Assembly: GCF_024347215.1 (NCBI RefSeq)
Contig: NZ_AP025282.1
Span: 992,001-1,056,000 of the forward strand
Length of the DNA: 64,000 nt
From: Aliamphritea ceti
Lineage (GTDB): Bacteria > Pseudomonadota > Gammaproteobacteria > Pseudomonadales > Balneatricaceae
Direction of reading: 5' to 3'
Shown here: in pieces, positions 40,833 to 49,056 of the stretch
Position numbering within the stretch: the stretch's first letter is position 1
How the letters are laid out: every line of letters begins with the position of its first letter
Position numbers and translations under genes: made by a program
The notes under the pieces: model-generated
Database searches by the model: none
The model's input: only the letters and a program-made list of their open reading frames with translations
What the model was told of the DNA's origin: nothing

Positions 40833-41611
40833 ACAAAGGCTCCTCTGTTAAATAACCGTCCGCCTTCTGGGGTATGAGCAGGCTCAATTCCCAGTTGCTT
40901 CAGGCATGCATACATCAGCGCCTGATTACTGGTTACTACAGGCTTTTGAATGGCTGCCTCTATGGCTGGAATCGCTTCCAGTGCCCGATAATCAGTACAG
41001 GAAATAACAACGCCCTGTGCATCCGGATGGTCCGCCCTGAGGGCCATCTCATAAGCATCATCAGGCGTTAGAGCCCCCTGTTCAAGGCTGTTCAGATTTT
41101 TGCTAAAACCGACCTGGCTGACCACCTCAATGTCACTCTGGCGAATGAAGTCAACAGACTCATCGGCGAGTTCTCTTACGTAGGGGGAGGTGAATGCAAC
41201 ACGCTCAAGTCCGAGCGATTTTATTGCAGCTATAAGCGCTCCGGCGGTGGTGACAGAAGGGCATCCAGACATCGTTTGGATATCATCACCAAAAGTTTTA
41301 TCAAATGCGGGCCCGTCGGACAGTGTTGCTGATGTACAGCCGTAAGCAATAACATCGACCTGTGCATCGACGAGTAACTGCACTTGCTGCTCCAGTGACT
41401 GACGGGCAAAGCGGCGCATTTCGTTTGAGTCAGGAATGACGCTGACATCATATCCACCACTGCGCGTTACATGTAATGTCACCCCGGGAGGCGTGAGCAT
41501 CCAGCAGTCCGGTTCAGCATTGGTGTTAGATGAAGGCACGATCAGGCCAATACGCTTGCAACGCGCGTTAGCACCAATACCTGGTATGGCTGCTGAGAGT
41601 ATCTTAGTCAT
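40829..41611 (-). CDS. Asp/Glu racemase superfamily protein (maleate isomerase-like)
   Basis: Protein of 260 residues in the two-cysteine aspartate/glutamate/hydantoin racemase fold. CKRIGLIVPSSNTNAEPD at the N-terminus is typical of maleate isomerase/arylmalonate decarboxylase relatives; the two candidate catalytic cysteines are in VIAYGCTSATLSDG and VVISCTDYRALE. Within this operon it could racemise a hydantoin-like or amino-acid intermediate before or after HyuAB. The ATG at 41611 (GGTGGAG upstream) overlaps the PLP-enzyme stop. Confidence 0.78.
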   Translation of the reverse strand: MTKILSAAIPGIGANARCKRIGLIVPSSNTNAEPDCWMLTPPGVTLHVTRSGGYDVSVIPDSNEMRRFARQSLEQQVQLLVDAQVDVIAYGCTSATLSDGPAFDKTFGDDIQTMSGCPSVTTAGALIAAIKSLGLERVAFTSPYVRELADESVDFIRQSDIEVVSQVGFSKNLNSLEQGALTPDDAYEMALRADHPDAQGVVISCTDYRALEAIPAIEAAIQKPVVTSNQALMYACLKQLGIEPAHTPEGGRLFNRGAFV

Positions 41612-42764
41612 TATTCTCCACCTCGCCATCAAGTGCTTGTCTCAGGTCAGCGATCAGATCATCAATGTGCTCAAGGCCAACGGATACACGCAGTAAGTCA
41701 CGCGGGGTTGGTGAATCAGCACCTTCCATAGACGCTCTATGCTCTATCACCGTGTCGGGGCTGCCAAAGGAAATGGCCTGGCGGATTAACTGTGTACGGG
41801 CAGCAACTATTTTTGCTGCAGCTTCACCACCCTTTACCTGGAAAGAGAGCATACCGCCAAAACCGTTCTGCATTTGCCGGCGGGCGATATCATGACCAGC
41901 ATGTGACTCCAGGCCGGGATAGCGCACCAGAGTAACCTTCTCATGTGTGCTCAAAAACCGTGCGAGCTTAAGTGCACTGGCTGATGCTGCTTTGACCCGT
42001 AGCGATAAAGTGCGCATACCGCGTAGCAGTAACCACGTCTCAAACGTTCCTAATACGCCGCCGTAATCATTACGAATGCCCTGAATCGCTTTCAGCAATT
42101 CTTCCTGACCCGGAGCAACAACCAGTGCACCGGCTATCAGATCACCGTGACCGTTGAGGTATTTGCTACCCGAATGCAATACCACATCAGCACCGTGAGC
42201 AATTGGCTGGGTCAGTATCGGTGTGGCTACCGTATTATCAATTGCAACCAGAGCGCCAGCCGCATGAGCCGCCGCTGAAATAGCTGCTATATCAGAGACC
42301 TCCCAGGTTGGATTACTGGGTGTTTCCATCCAGACAAGCTTTGTTCTTCCCGGGAGGAGGGCATTAGACACGCTTTCACTGTCGTAGCTTGATAAAAATG
42401 AGGCTTCTAAGCCCCAGCGTTTGCCATGCTGGTTCAGCCATTGACGCAAGCCTGAATAGACGTTTTTTGGCAATATCACATGATCGCCTGGATTGAGGGT
42501 GTGAAACACTGCTGTCATTGCCGACATGCCGGAGGCAAATAACAGACAACCAGCGCCGCCTTCAAGCTGATTAATGAGCGCCTCTGGCTGGAGGTAGGTA
42601 GGATTATCATCCCGTGAAAAAATTCGCCCGGTGCGATCCAGCTGTTCTGGATCTCGCAGGAAGGATGTTGACGGACGGATAGGCGCCGCCATTGCGTCAG
42701 TTTCCCGGTCAACCCAGCTCAGGGCAGTTGCTGTAAGGGTTTCAGGGTTCGTTATTTTGTTCAT
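41604..42764 (-). CDS. Cys/Met-metabolism PLP-dependent enzyme (cystathionine gamma-synthase/lyase fold)
   Basis: PLP enzyme of 386 residues. GGAGCLLFASGMSAMTAVF binds the cofactor phosphate, VWMETPSNPTWEVSDIAAIS contains the Asp-contact segment, and VVLHSGSKYLNGHGDLIAGA carries the PLP lysine. The family includes cystathionine gamma-synthase, cystathionine lyases and methionine gamma-lyase; the operon context (no met genes) favours a catabolic beta- or gamma-elimination. The start overlaps the hyuB stop (ATGA). Confidence 0.82.
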   Translation of the reverse strand: MNKITNPETLTATALSWVDRETDAMAAPIRPSTSFLRDPEQLDRTGRIFSRDDNPTYLQPEALINQLEGGAGCLLFASGMSAMTAVFHTLNPGDHVILPKNVYSGLRQWLNQHGKRWGLEASFLSSYDSESVSNALLPGRTKLVWMETPSNPTWEVSDIAAISAAAHAAGALVAIDNTVATPILTQPIAHGADVVLHSGSKYLNGHGDLIAGALVVAPGQEELLKAIQGIRNDYGGVLGTFETWLLLRGMRTLSLRVKAASASALKLARFLSTHEKVTLVRYPGLESHAGHDIARRQMQNGFGGMLSFQVKGGEAAAKIVAARTQLIRQAISFGSPDTVIEHRASMEGADSPTPRDLLRVSVGLEHIDDLIADLRQALDGEVENND

Positions 42765-44479
42765 TGTCCTGCTCCCGTTTGCCGCTTTCGGGCTTCCGTA
42801 GGGCTAAAGTCACCTTTGCTGTCGACAACAAGTCCATACTGTTTTTCAGCGTTCTCACGATCAACCAGGCCTGAAAGTACATCATTAACAATGGCAGCCG
42901 GGTCCCGTTCCAACGGATTACCGTAGCCACCGCCGCCTGGGGTAAAGACAATCAGTTTTTCTCCCGCAGGGATCATTTGTTCACCTTTTGGTTTCAGATT
43001 TTCACCTGAAGTAAGTGCTAATGAACCTGCAATGCCTTCCTTTCCCTGTTCACGGCCGCGGGCTGGGTGATGAATGCGATCGACTGCAGCAAACAGCGAT
43101 ATTGGCGCATTTTCACTGCTGGATAGTTCTAAGACCTGACCCAGTCCACCACGTTGCTTACCTGCACCGCCGGAGTTCTCGCGATATTCACGGCGCCAGA
43201 TAATCAGTGGTGAAACACTTTCAGTAATCTCTACTAAGGAGCCCATCACCCCGCTGGGGAAAGATGTAGCAGATAAGCCGTCTTTTGTCGGGCGTGCGCC
43301 CGTGCCGCCATTGTGGACCAGCTCAGTGGCAAATTTAGTACTGCCCAAACCGCTTTCAACAGAATAGCCACCGCGTAAAGGCAGGTCCCATAAGCAACAG
43401 GTGCCTTCCGCAGGAACCGTACCGGGAATCACCTGATGTAAACAGCCAAACATCACGTCAGGCAGCAACTGGCCAACGACGTGCCGCATGGCGACGGGCA
43501 CAGGGAATTGAGCATTCAAAATGCTGTCCTCAGGCGCCATAATTTTCATTGGTTCAATAGAACCATGATTATTAGGTACTTCAGGGGCTATCGCGCATTT
43601 CAGGGCAAAACAGGTATAGGCACTGGCATAATTTAACGGGCAGTTAATGCCATATCGGGATAGCCCGGATGTACCTGTGAAATCAACTTCAAGGTCACCA
43701 CCGGCAATGGTGAGTTTAGCGACCAGGTCCAGCGGTTTATCGTAGCCATCTACGCGCATCTCAAAGTTGTAGATACCATCGGTTAGCTGACGGATACGTT
43801 CCTGCGTACTGCTGCGGGATGTATCGACGATATAGTCAGATATCTCTGCAATGGTCGCGATACCAAAATCGCCCATACATTCAGACAGACGCCGACTACC
43901 ACACTCGACACATGCGATCAGCGCATAGATATCACCTTCCACTTCTATCGGTACCCGGGAGTTGGCTTTAAGGATCGTCATGAATGTCTGATCTAATTTA
44001 CCGGCATCAATCAGCTTGAAGATCGGCACGTACAAACCTTCATCCAGCACATCAGTACCATCAGGGCCAAAACCTAAACCGCCAATATCTGCAAGGTGGC
44101 TGGTACATGACGTAAAGCCAATCAGATTGCCCTCATGAAAGCAGGGGCGTACCAACATGAAGTCGTTCAGGTGTCCGGCAGCTTTCCAGGGGTCATTCGT
44201 CAGGTAGACGTCTTCCGGATGCATCTCGTCCAGTGAAAAATGTGCCAGGAAATGCCCAACTGATTCAGCCATCGTATTGATATGTCCGGGAGTACCCGTT
44301 ACTGCCTGAGCAATCATGCGCCCCTGTATATCAAAGATACCCGCGGATAAATCACCTGACTCCCGTACGATTGGGTTAAAGGCGGTACGCATAAGCGTTT
44401 GTGCCTGCTCTTCAACAATTGCGATTAAACGATTCCAGAGAATCTGCTTATCAATATCTGACAGAGATGAGGTAGTCAT
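42761..44479 (-). CDS. hyuB: Hydantoinase B / oxoprolinase family protein (HyuB)
   Basis: Subunit B of an ATP-dependent amidohydrolase related to N-methylhydantoinase, 5-oxoprolinase and acetone carboxylase, 572 residues. Landmarks: LWNRLIAIVEEQAQTLMRTAFNPIVRESGDLSAGIFD at the N-terminus, GTPGHINTM, TNDPWKAAGHLNDF, and FTPGGGGYGNP at the C-terminus. Works with HyuA encoded directly upstream; overlap TAATG. Which cyclic amide or lactam is opened is not evident. Confidence 0.85.
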   Translation of the reverse strand: MTTSSLSDIDKQILWNRLIAIVEEQAQTLMRTAFNPIVRESGDLSAGIFDIQGRMIAQAVTGTPGHINTMAESVGHFLAHFSLDEMHPEDVYLTNDPWKAAGHLNDFMLVRPCFHEGNLIGFTSCTSHLADIGGLGFGPDGTDVLDEGLYVPIFKLIDAGKLDQTFMTILKANSRVPIEVEGDIYALIACVECGSRRLSECMGDFGIATIAEISDYIVDTSRSSTQERIRQLTDGIYNFEMRVDGYDKPLDLVAKLTIAGGDLEVDFTGTSGLSRYGINCPLNYASAYTCFALKCAIAPEVPNNHGSIEPMKIMAPEDSILNAQFPVPVAMRHVVGQLLPDVMFGCLHQVIPGTVPAEGTCCLWDLPLRGGYSVESGLGSTKFATELVHNGGTGARPTKDGLSATSFPSGVMGSLVEITESVSPLIIWRREYRENSGGAGKQRGGLGQVLELSSSENAPISLFAAVDRIHHPARGREQGKEGIAGSLALTSGENLKPKGEQMIPAGEKLIVFTPGGGGYGNPLERDPAAIVNDVLSGLVDRENAEKQYGLVVDSKGDFSPTEARKRQTGAGQ

Positions 44480-46560
44480 TATTTCGCCTCCAGAATCAGG
44501 TTGGATTGTGAGTCGATATACGCTCGGTAGGCGCTGGTAACAAATGTAGTGGTCTGCGGTTCAGCAACCATGGCAGGGCCTTCAAAATACGCACCGGGTG
44601 ATAAATCAGGTCGCCAATACACGGGCACATCTTCGTATTGCTTCGTACTAGGTAAGAAGCCTTTACGGCTGGCGTTAGGCGTCGCCGGATACACTTCTGA
44701 GTTAGGAACGATATCTTCAGCCAGTTTTTTGGCGCTAGATACAACCGTTGACCAGGACAGTATTTCAATGTCCCGTTCTGGAATCGTACGGCCATATAGA
44801 TTGCTGTAATACGCTTCATAAGTCGTTTTAATCAGCGTGTTATCTTCATTTGTTAAATCGCGGTTGGGTAACGGAATTTCGATTTCATGTCCCTGCCCGA
44901 TATAGCGCATATACGCGGTACGTGTTTCAGTAAGCGGCTCTTCAGGTGCACCATTACGCACGATTTCAAAGGCTTCTTCACCGATCTGACTGAGCACGTG
45001 ATTGGCTTCTGATGCATTAAAGTTATCCAGGGTCATGTAACGACTCTGAACCACTTCATAGGCCATCGGCGCCCACAAAAAACCCACCGCAGACCCCACA
45101 CCTGAATTCGCAGGCACAATCACACGTTGTATATTTAACTTTTCAGCCAGACGAACCGCATGAAGTGGTCCTGCGCCACCAAAAGCAATCATCGTGCATT
45201 GAGTCAGATCGGCGCCGTGCTCAACACTGTGAATACGTGCAGCATTGGCCATGTTTTCTTCAACCATTTCACCAATACCGAATGCGGCTTCATGCATGGG
45301 TACATTCAGCTTATGCGCAATACCGTAGGTCACGCTTGCCTCAGCAGCGGCGATGTCCAATTGCATCTTACCTTCGGCAAAATCCTGAGGATCAATTTTA
45401 CCCAGCAATACATTAGCATCGGTCACCGTTGCTCGCTCCCCGCCGTGACCATAACAGGCGGGCCCCGGTGTAGAACCCGCACTTTCAGGGCCAATAGCAA
45501 GGCGACCCATGCTATCTACATGGGCAATAGACCCTCCACCTGCACCTATTTCGATCATTTCAACCACCGGAATACGCACTGGCATACCGCTGCCTTTTTG
45601 GAAACGGGCAGCGCGGGCTATTTCAAAATTCCGTGCAGTCTGAGGCTCGTAATCATCGATCAGACAAATCTTTGCTGTAGTTCCGCCCATATCAAACGAA
45701 ACAACATTTCTTTCCTGTACGTTAGCGGCGATCCTGCTGGCTAATACTGCGCCGCCACTTGGACCTGACTCAACCAGCCGAATAGGAAAACGAATCGCTG
45801 ACTCCAGGGTTGTCATACCACCGCCGGAGGTCATTAAAAATAGCGGTGAGCGAAAACCACTCTCGTGTAATGCCATCTTCAGTGCTTTTAAGTAGCGCGC
45901 CATAATGGGTTGAACGTAGGCATTACAGGCGGTTGTCATTAACCGTTCGTACTCACGAACTTCAGGACAGACTTCACTAGATAAAGAAATTTCAGCCTTG
46001 CAGCCAGCTTCAATTAAAATATCCCGAACAGCCTCTTCATGAGCGGGGTTGGCATAGCTATGCAGCAAGCCAATGGCGATAGATTCAATATTGTTTTTTT
46101 CAATGTCATTAACCAGAGACAGCACTGCTTCGCGGTTCAGCTCAAGTAACACCCGGCCCCGTACATCCATTCGTTCTGGTACGGTGAAACGAAGCTCCCG
46201 GGGAATTAGCTGTACCGGTTTATCGATCATCAAATCATATTGATCAAAGCGGTTTTCATAGGCTATTTCTAATGAATCACGGAAGCCTTGGGTCGTGATC
46301 AGCGCTGTTTTAGCGCCTTTGCGCTCAATCAGCGCGTTCGTCGCCAGCGTAGTTCCATGAATAAAGACATCAACCTGCTCAGGTGTTACAGATGCCTTTT
46401 CGAGAACAACATTCACACCGTTCAGGATACCTTTTTCCGGGTTCAATACGTCCGTTGGTACTTTTGCTGTCACAAGGCCAGCGGGTGTTTCAAGTACGAT
46501 ATCGGTGAATGTGCCACCGATATCTGCTGCCAGACGTATTTGGTTTTTATTTTGTGTCAT
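44479..46560 (-). CDS. hyuA: Hydantoinase A / oxoprolinase family protein (HyuA)
   Basis: ATPase-fold subunit A of the hydantoinase/oxoprolinase family, 693 residues. N-terminal actin-like phosphate loop AADIGGTFTDIVLE, HGTTLATNALIERKGAKTALITTQGFRD, central FDMGGTTAKICLID and GPESAGSTPGPACYGHGG, and a C-terminal half with MIAFGGAGPLHAVRLAE. First gene of a compact minus-strand operon with hyuB, PLP lyase, racemase-like and ridA genes, all overlapping by 1-8 bases. GGAG precedes the ATG. A dyad at 46632-46654 upstream may be regulatory. Confidence 0.86.
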   Translation of the reverse strand: MTQNKNQIRLAADIGGTFTDIVLETPAGLVTAKVPTDVLNPEKGILNGVNVVLEKASVTPEQVDVFIHGTTLATNALIERKGAKTALITTQGFRDSLEIAYENRFDQYDLMIDKPVQLIPRELRFTVPERMDVRGRVLLELNREAVLSLVNDIEKNNIESIAIGLLHSYANPAHEEAVRDILIEAGCKAEISLSSEVCPEVREYERLMTTACNAYVQPIMARYLKALKMALHESGFRSPLFLMTSGGGMTTLESAIRFPIRLVESGPSGGAVLASRIAANVQERNVVSFDMGGTTAKICLIDDYEPQTARNFEIARAARFQKGSGMPVRIPVVEMIEIGAGGGSIAHVDSMGRLAIGPESAGSTPGPACYGHGGERATVTDANVLLGKIDPQDFAEGKMQLDIAAAEASVTYGIAHKLNVPMHEAAFGIGEMVEENMANAARIHSVEHGADLTQCTMIAFGGAGPLHAVRLAEKLNIQRVIVPANSGVGSAVGFLWAPMAYEVVQSRYMTLDNFNASEANHVLSQIGEEAFEIVRNGAPEEPLTETRTAYMRYIGQGHEIEIPLPNRDLTNEDNTLIKTTYEAYYSNLYGRTIPERDIEILSWSTVVSSAKKLAEDIVPNSEVYPATPNASRKGFLPSTKQYEDVPVYWRPDLSPGAYFEGPAMVAEPQTTTFVTSAYRAYIDSQSNLILEAK

Positions 46561-46631
46561 AGACTGCTCTCCAGTAAGAGACGCTAGTCTGTTTAAAAAT
46601 TTGAAAAAGAAAAAACAAAACGTTTTTCTGA

Positions 46632-46654
46632 CGCTATCGAAAATTTTAATAGCG
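46632..46654. promoter_or_regulatory. Dyad upstream of the hyu operon
   Basis: CGCTAT and ATAGCG arms enclose a near-symmetric CGAAAATTTTA centre about 72 nt before the hyuA start. Candidate operator; no adjacent regulator gene points to a specific protein. Confidence 0.35.
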
Positions 46655-46784
46655 GGTTTTGGTCGTTTGAATTTGGGTTGGAATGAGGTTTGGGATGGGT
46701 CTGAAAGAGCTTTTATTTTTAGGTTTTACTGAGGGAATTATTGTATTGGTTGGCTTGTAAGGGGGGACTTTAGTTTGGCTAGTT

Positions 46785-47075
46785 GCTAGTCCGCTTTCTT
46801 TCTTAATTGCTGTGTTTAATTTGTATTTTTGATGATTTTTTTCGACTTCGTCGATTTAAGACTTTTGTAACCACACAAAAGTCTTAAAAATCTAAAAGTG
46901 GCCCCACTGCTTGCCTTGCTCTTAGTTACGAAAGGGCCGGGTTCCCTGCGCGTTTCCCATTGAATGGCACCGCAAAAACTCGACCGCTACGCGCTCTCAA
47001 ACAGTTCATCCGGCTTATCTGTTACTCCCTGCAATACTCGGCTGCGCAGAAGGGGGGAGGTTGGGTGCCAGCGTC
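46785..47075 (+). repeat. Interspersed repeat, copy C
   Basis: Begins after the hyuA promoter region. It has TCGACTTCGTCGA, then the perfect hairpin AAGACTTTTGT-N6-ACAAAAGTCTT (46858-46885), AATCTAAAAGTGGCC, CACTGCTTGCCTTGCTCTTA, TTACGAAAGGGCCG, TTCCCTGCGCGTTTCCCATT, GAATGGCACCGCAAAAACTC, CTCTCAAACAGTTCATC, CTGCAATACTCGGCTGCGCA and GAAGGGG. Same orientation as copies A and B, opposite to D and E. The 802-bp gap before the toxin-antitoxin genes is made almost wholly of copies C and E plus spacer. Confidence 0.8.
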
Positions 47076-47167
47076 AGAAATGTGCTTTATCAAGGGTAAA
47101 ATACAAGACTTGAGTCTATGGTCAATATAAACGGCTAAAGGCAATGTTTGATCTCGATGCTAGTAGT

Positions 47168-47300
47168 GCAGCGGCGTTGAGTTTGTTAAGAATTAGTTAG
47201 TAACAGATAGTTGCCGTTACAAAAGTTTTGACTCGACGAAGTCGAAAAAGCTCATCACAAATATCAGAACCGATAAAGTAATCGCTATCACTAATACACA
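47168..47300 (-). repeat. Interspersed repeat, copy E (5'-half only, inverted)
   Basis: Reads as the reverse complement of the first half of the element: GCGGCGTTGAGTTTGTTAAG, CCGTTACAAAAGTTTTGACT, CGACGAAGTCGAAAAAGCTC, ATCACAAATATCAGAACC. It lacks the CGTTTCCCATTGAATGG half, so it is truncated. It faces copy C, making an inverted pair upstream of the antitoxin gene. Confidence 0.65.
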
Positions 47301-47330
47301 TCTTTGCTAAATAATTACTAAATTGCTAAA

Positions 47331-47351
47331 TTGTACGGATATACCGTACAA
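47331..47351. promoter_or_regulatory. Operator palindrome of the YefM/YoeB module
   Basis: TTGTACGG-N5-CCGTACAA is a perfect 8-bp inverted repeat 12 bases before the antitoxin ATG. YefM antitoxins recognise TGTACA-type palindromes, so this is the expected autoregulatory site. Confidence 0.7.
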
Positions 47352-47362
47352 CTGGTGAATAT

Positions 47363-47635
47363 ATGGATTCTGTAAGTGTTAACCGTTTCAGGGACAATCT
47401 TAAAAGTCTTGTGGAACAAGTGGTGGATAACCACGAGCCGATAAAGGTGACTCGTCGTGCTGGAGAAGACTTCGTGGTCATAAGTGCTGATGACTGGGAG
47501 CGAGAGCAGGAAACATTATATGTGCTGCAAAACTCCTCTTTAATGCAGCAAATTTCGGAATCTGTAAAGACACATCAGGCCGGTGCTGGGTATAAGCCAA
47601 CGGAAGGGCAATTAGATGAGATCACTGGTCTTTGA
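47363..47635 (+). CDS. yefM: Antitoxin of the YefM/Phd family
   Basis: DNA-binding antitoxin of 90 residues. VSVNRFRDNLKSLVEQVVDNHEPIKVTRR and DFVVISADDWEREQETLYVLQNSSLMQQI match YefM through the DNA-binding and dimer region; the C-terminal tail wraps the toxin. It overlaps the toxin gene by 20 bases. The module stands between copies of an interspersed repeat, suggesting acquisition together with, or insertion into, a repeat-rich site. Confidence 0.9.
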   Translation: MDSVSVNRFRDNLKSLVEQVVDNHEPIKVTRRAGEDFVVISADDWEREQETLYVLQNSSLMQQISESVKTHQAGAGYKPTEGQLDEITGL

Positions 47636-47885
47636 AGGAAATACCTGGACTGCGTACGAACGGATTCGGGAGCAGGACAAAAAACTGCATAAAGCGATTT
47701 GTAAGCATCTGAAAGAAATGTTGCGCGGTGATCCTGCTATCGGTTCAGGTAAACCAGAGCAGTTGAAACATAATCTAAGTGGTTTCTGGTCTCGCCGTAT
47801 TTCACAGAAAGATCGCCTTATCTATAAATTCGATGATGAATACATTTATATATTCGCACTAGGCGGCCACTACGATCAGAAATAA
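47616..47885 (+). CDS. yoeB: Toxin of the YoeB/Txe family (ribosome-dependent mRNA endonuclease)
   Basis: Toxin of 89 residues. LVFEGNTWTAYERIREQDKKLHKAICKHLKEMLRGDPAIGSGKPEQLKHNLSGFWSRRISQKDRLIYKF follows the YoeB pattern (shown here only as landmarks W, GxGKPExLK, FWSRRIxxxxRLIY). The catalytic Glu (KPE), Arg (SRRI), and C-terminal His-Tyr (GGHYDQK) are all present, so it should be active. YoeB cleaves mRNA in the ribosomal A site. Confidence 0.9.
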   Translation: MRSLVFEGNTWTAYERIREQDKKLHKAICKHLKEMLRGDPAIGSGKPEQLKHNLSGFWSRRISQKDRLIYKFDDEYIYIFALGGHYDQK

Positions 47886-47899
47886 AATACAAAAGTGGC

Positions 47900-48225
47900 C
47901 GATCCTCCCTCTAGCATTTATCGACACAAAGCTTGCCGTATGGCACGGCTTCATGATTCCCCTTCTGCGCAGCCGAGCATTGCAGGCATTGAATGAACAG
48001 CAGCGCAAACTGTTTGAAGGAGCGGAGCGACTGAGTTTTTGCGATGCCATTCAAAGGCGAAACGCGCAGGGAATCCGGCGTAGCCGGACAAGCGGGGGGG
48101 CGGCGTTTAGATTGTTAAGACTTTTGCGCCGTTATAAAAGTCTTGACTCGACGAAGTCGAAAAAGATCATCCCAAGTAAAGAATCAGCACATAAACAAAG
48201 AAAAACTCACAATAAATAGATTGTC
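47900..48225 (-). repeat. Interspersed repeat, copy D (inverted)
   Basis: Covers the gap after yoeB, reading on the minus strand. Landmarks on the plus strand: CCCCTTCTGCGCAGCCGAGC, ATTGCAGGCATTGAATGAAC, GCGCAAACTGTTTGAAGGAG, AGTTTTTGCGATGCCATTCA, GGCGAAACGCGCAGGGAATC, CGGCGTTTAGATTGTTAAGA, a hairpin AAGACTTTT...AAAAGTCTT and GACTCGACGAAGTCGAAAAA. It is opposite in orientation to copy C, so C and D bracket the toxin-antitoxin module as inverted repeats. Small frames inside it (for example 47953-48219) are not genes. Confidence 0.8.
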
Positions 48226-48289
48226 CGTAGAAACAAACAGACACAAAAAAAGCAGCCAATGAGGACTGCTTTCTAGTCTAAATAAACAC

Positions 48290-48901
48290 TTACTGATTAT
48301 TATCCGGATGATCCGTCAGATCCCACTCATAGCCAATTGCATTTGGCTCTTCCAGACAAATCACCATATATAACAAAGCTTCTTCGTTACTGCGGTTAAT
48401 GATGCAGTGGTTTTGATCTGCCTGATAATAAGCGGTATCGCCTTCTTCCATATCCCGGTTATCGCTACCGGAAATAACAGTCACCTTACCTTTATGGGCG
48501 GTGAGAATCTCCCGGGTGCCACGGAAATGGGGCTTGGAATTCAGGGTTGCTGCTGGCGCCAGACGTAAACGGTAGAACTCAGTTGTCGAGTTCGGTGGCG
48601 TGAGCATTTGTACGAAGCCGTTTTCATCATCGCGCATGACGTTGTCGTCGGCGTCGTGGGCAACCACTTCAATACTTGGCTGGGTCCAGGGTTCTTCAAC
48701 CAGTTCGGCAATAGAAATATTCAGTGCCTGAGCGACACGACAGGTAACCGCCAGGGTTGGGTTGGCTTTGCCGCGTTCAATCTGACTTAGCATTGAACGG
48801 CTGACACCTGACTGTTCGGCCAGCTGTTCCAGCGTCCACTGATTATCTTTGCGGTATTGTTTGAGCCTGTCTGCAAGGCTTTTCAGGTTTATTTCCGACA
48901 T
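48290..48901 (-). CDS. XRE-family regulator with C-terminal cupin domain
   Basis: Regulator of 203 residues. N-terminal HTH: LADRLKQYRKDNQWTLEQLAEQSGVSRSMLSQIERGKANPTLAVTCRVAQAL. C-terminal cupin: TTEFYRLRLAPAATLNSKPH, then GKVTVISG...MEEGDTAYYQADQNHCIIN, a ligand-binding barrel. ATG at 48901 was chosen over 49066 because the longer frame would overlap the divergent tdh promoter. Divergent from tdh-kbl, which it probably represses; the same arrangement is common in marine Gammaproteobacteria. Confidence 0.85.
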   Translation of the reverse strand: MSEINLKSLADRLKQYRKDNQWTLEQLAEQSGVSRSMLSQIERGKANPTLAVTCRVAQALNISIAELVEEPWTQPSIEVVAHDADDNVMRDDENGFVQMLTPPNSTTEFYRLRLAPAATLNSKPHFRGTREILTAHKGKVTVISGSDNRDMEEGDTAYYQADQNHCIINRSNEEALLYMVICLEEPNAIGYEWDLTDHPDNNQ

Positions 48902-48951
48902 CTTTTCTATGCGCTGATTTACGAAGGAGCCCAATGCTACGCGTATTTGCG

Positions 48952-49038
48952 GATTTTTTCCATATGTCGCTTTTAGGATAATGGAAAAAAATCTTGCATA
49001 GTGTATTTTTGCAGGTAAAGTATTCAGGAAATTTTTCC
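48952..49038. promoter_or_regulatory. Inverted repeats in the XRE-cupin / tdh promoter region
   Basis: GATTTTTTCCAT (48952-48963) and ATGGAAAAAAATC (48981-48993) form a long inverted repeat with a 17-nt spacer. GGAAATTTTTCC (49027-49038) is a third related site 18 nt before the tdh ATG. All share TTTTTCC; they are candidate binding sites of the XRE-cupin regulator. Confidence 0.5.
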
Positions 49039-49056
49039 AATATAAGAGAAGTGGCA

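Noticed and set aside
40374..46560. Ergothioneine degradation operon
   Set aside because: A thiohydantoin step would fit HyuAB, but no ergothionase or urocanate-hydratase-like gene is present.
47953..48219. 88-codon open frame, and the opposite-strand 63-codon frame at 47859-48050
   Set aside because: Both are contained in or run into repeat copy D and show composition typical of repeat-derived frames.
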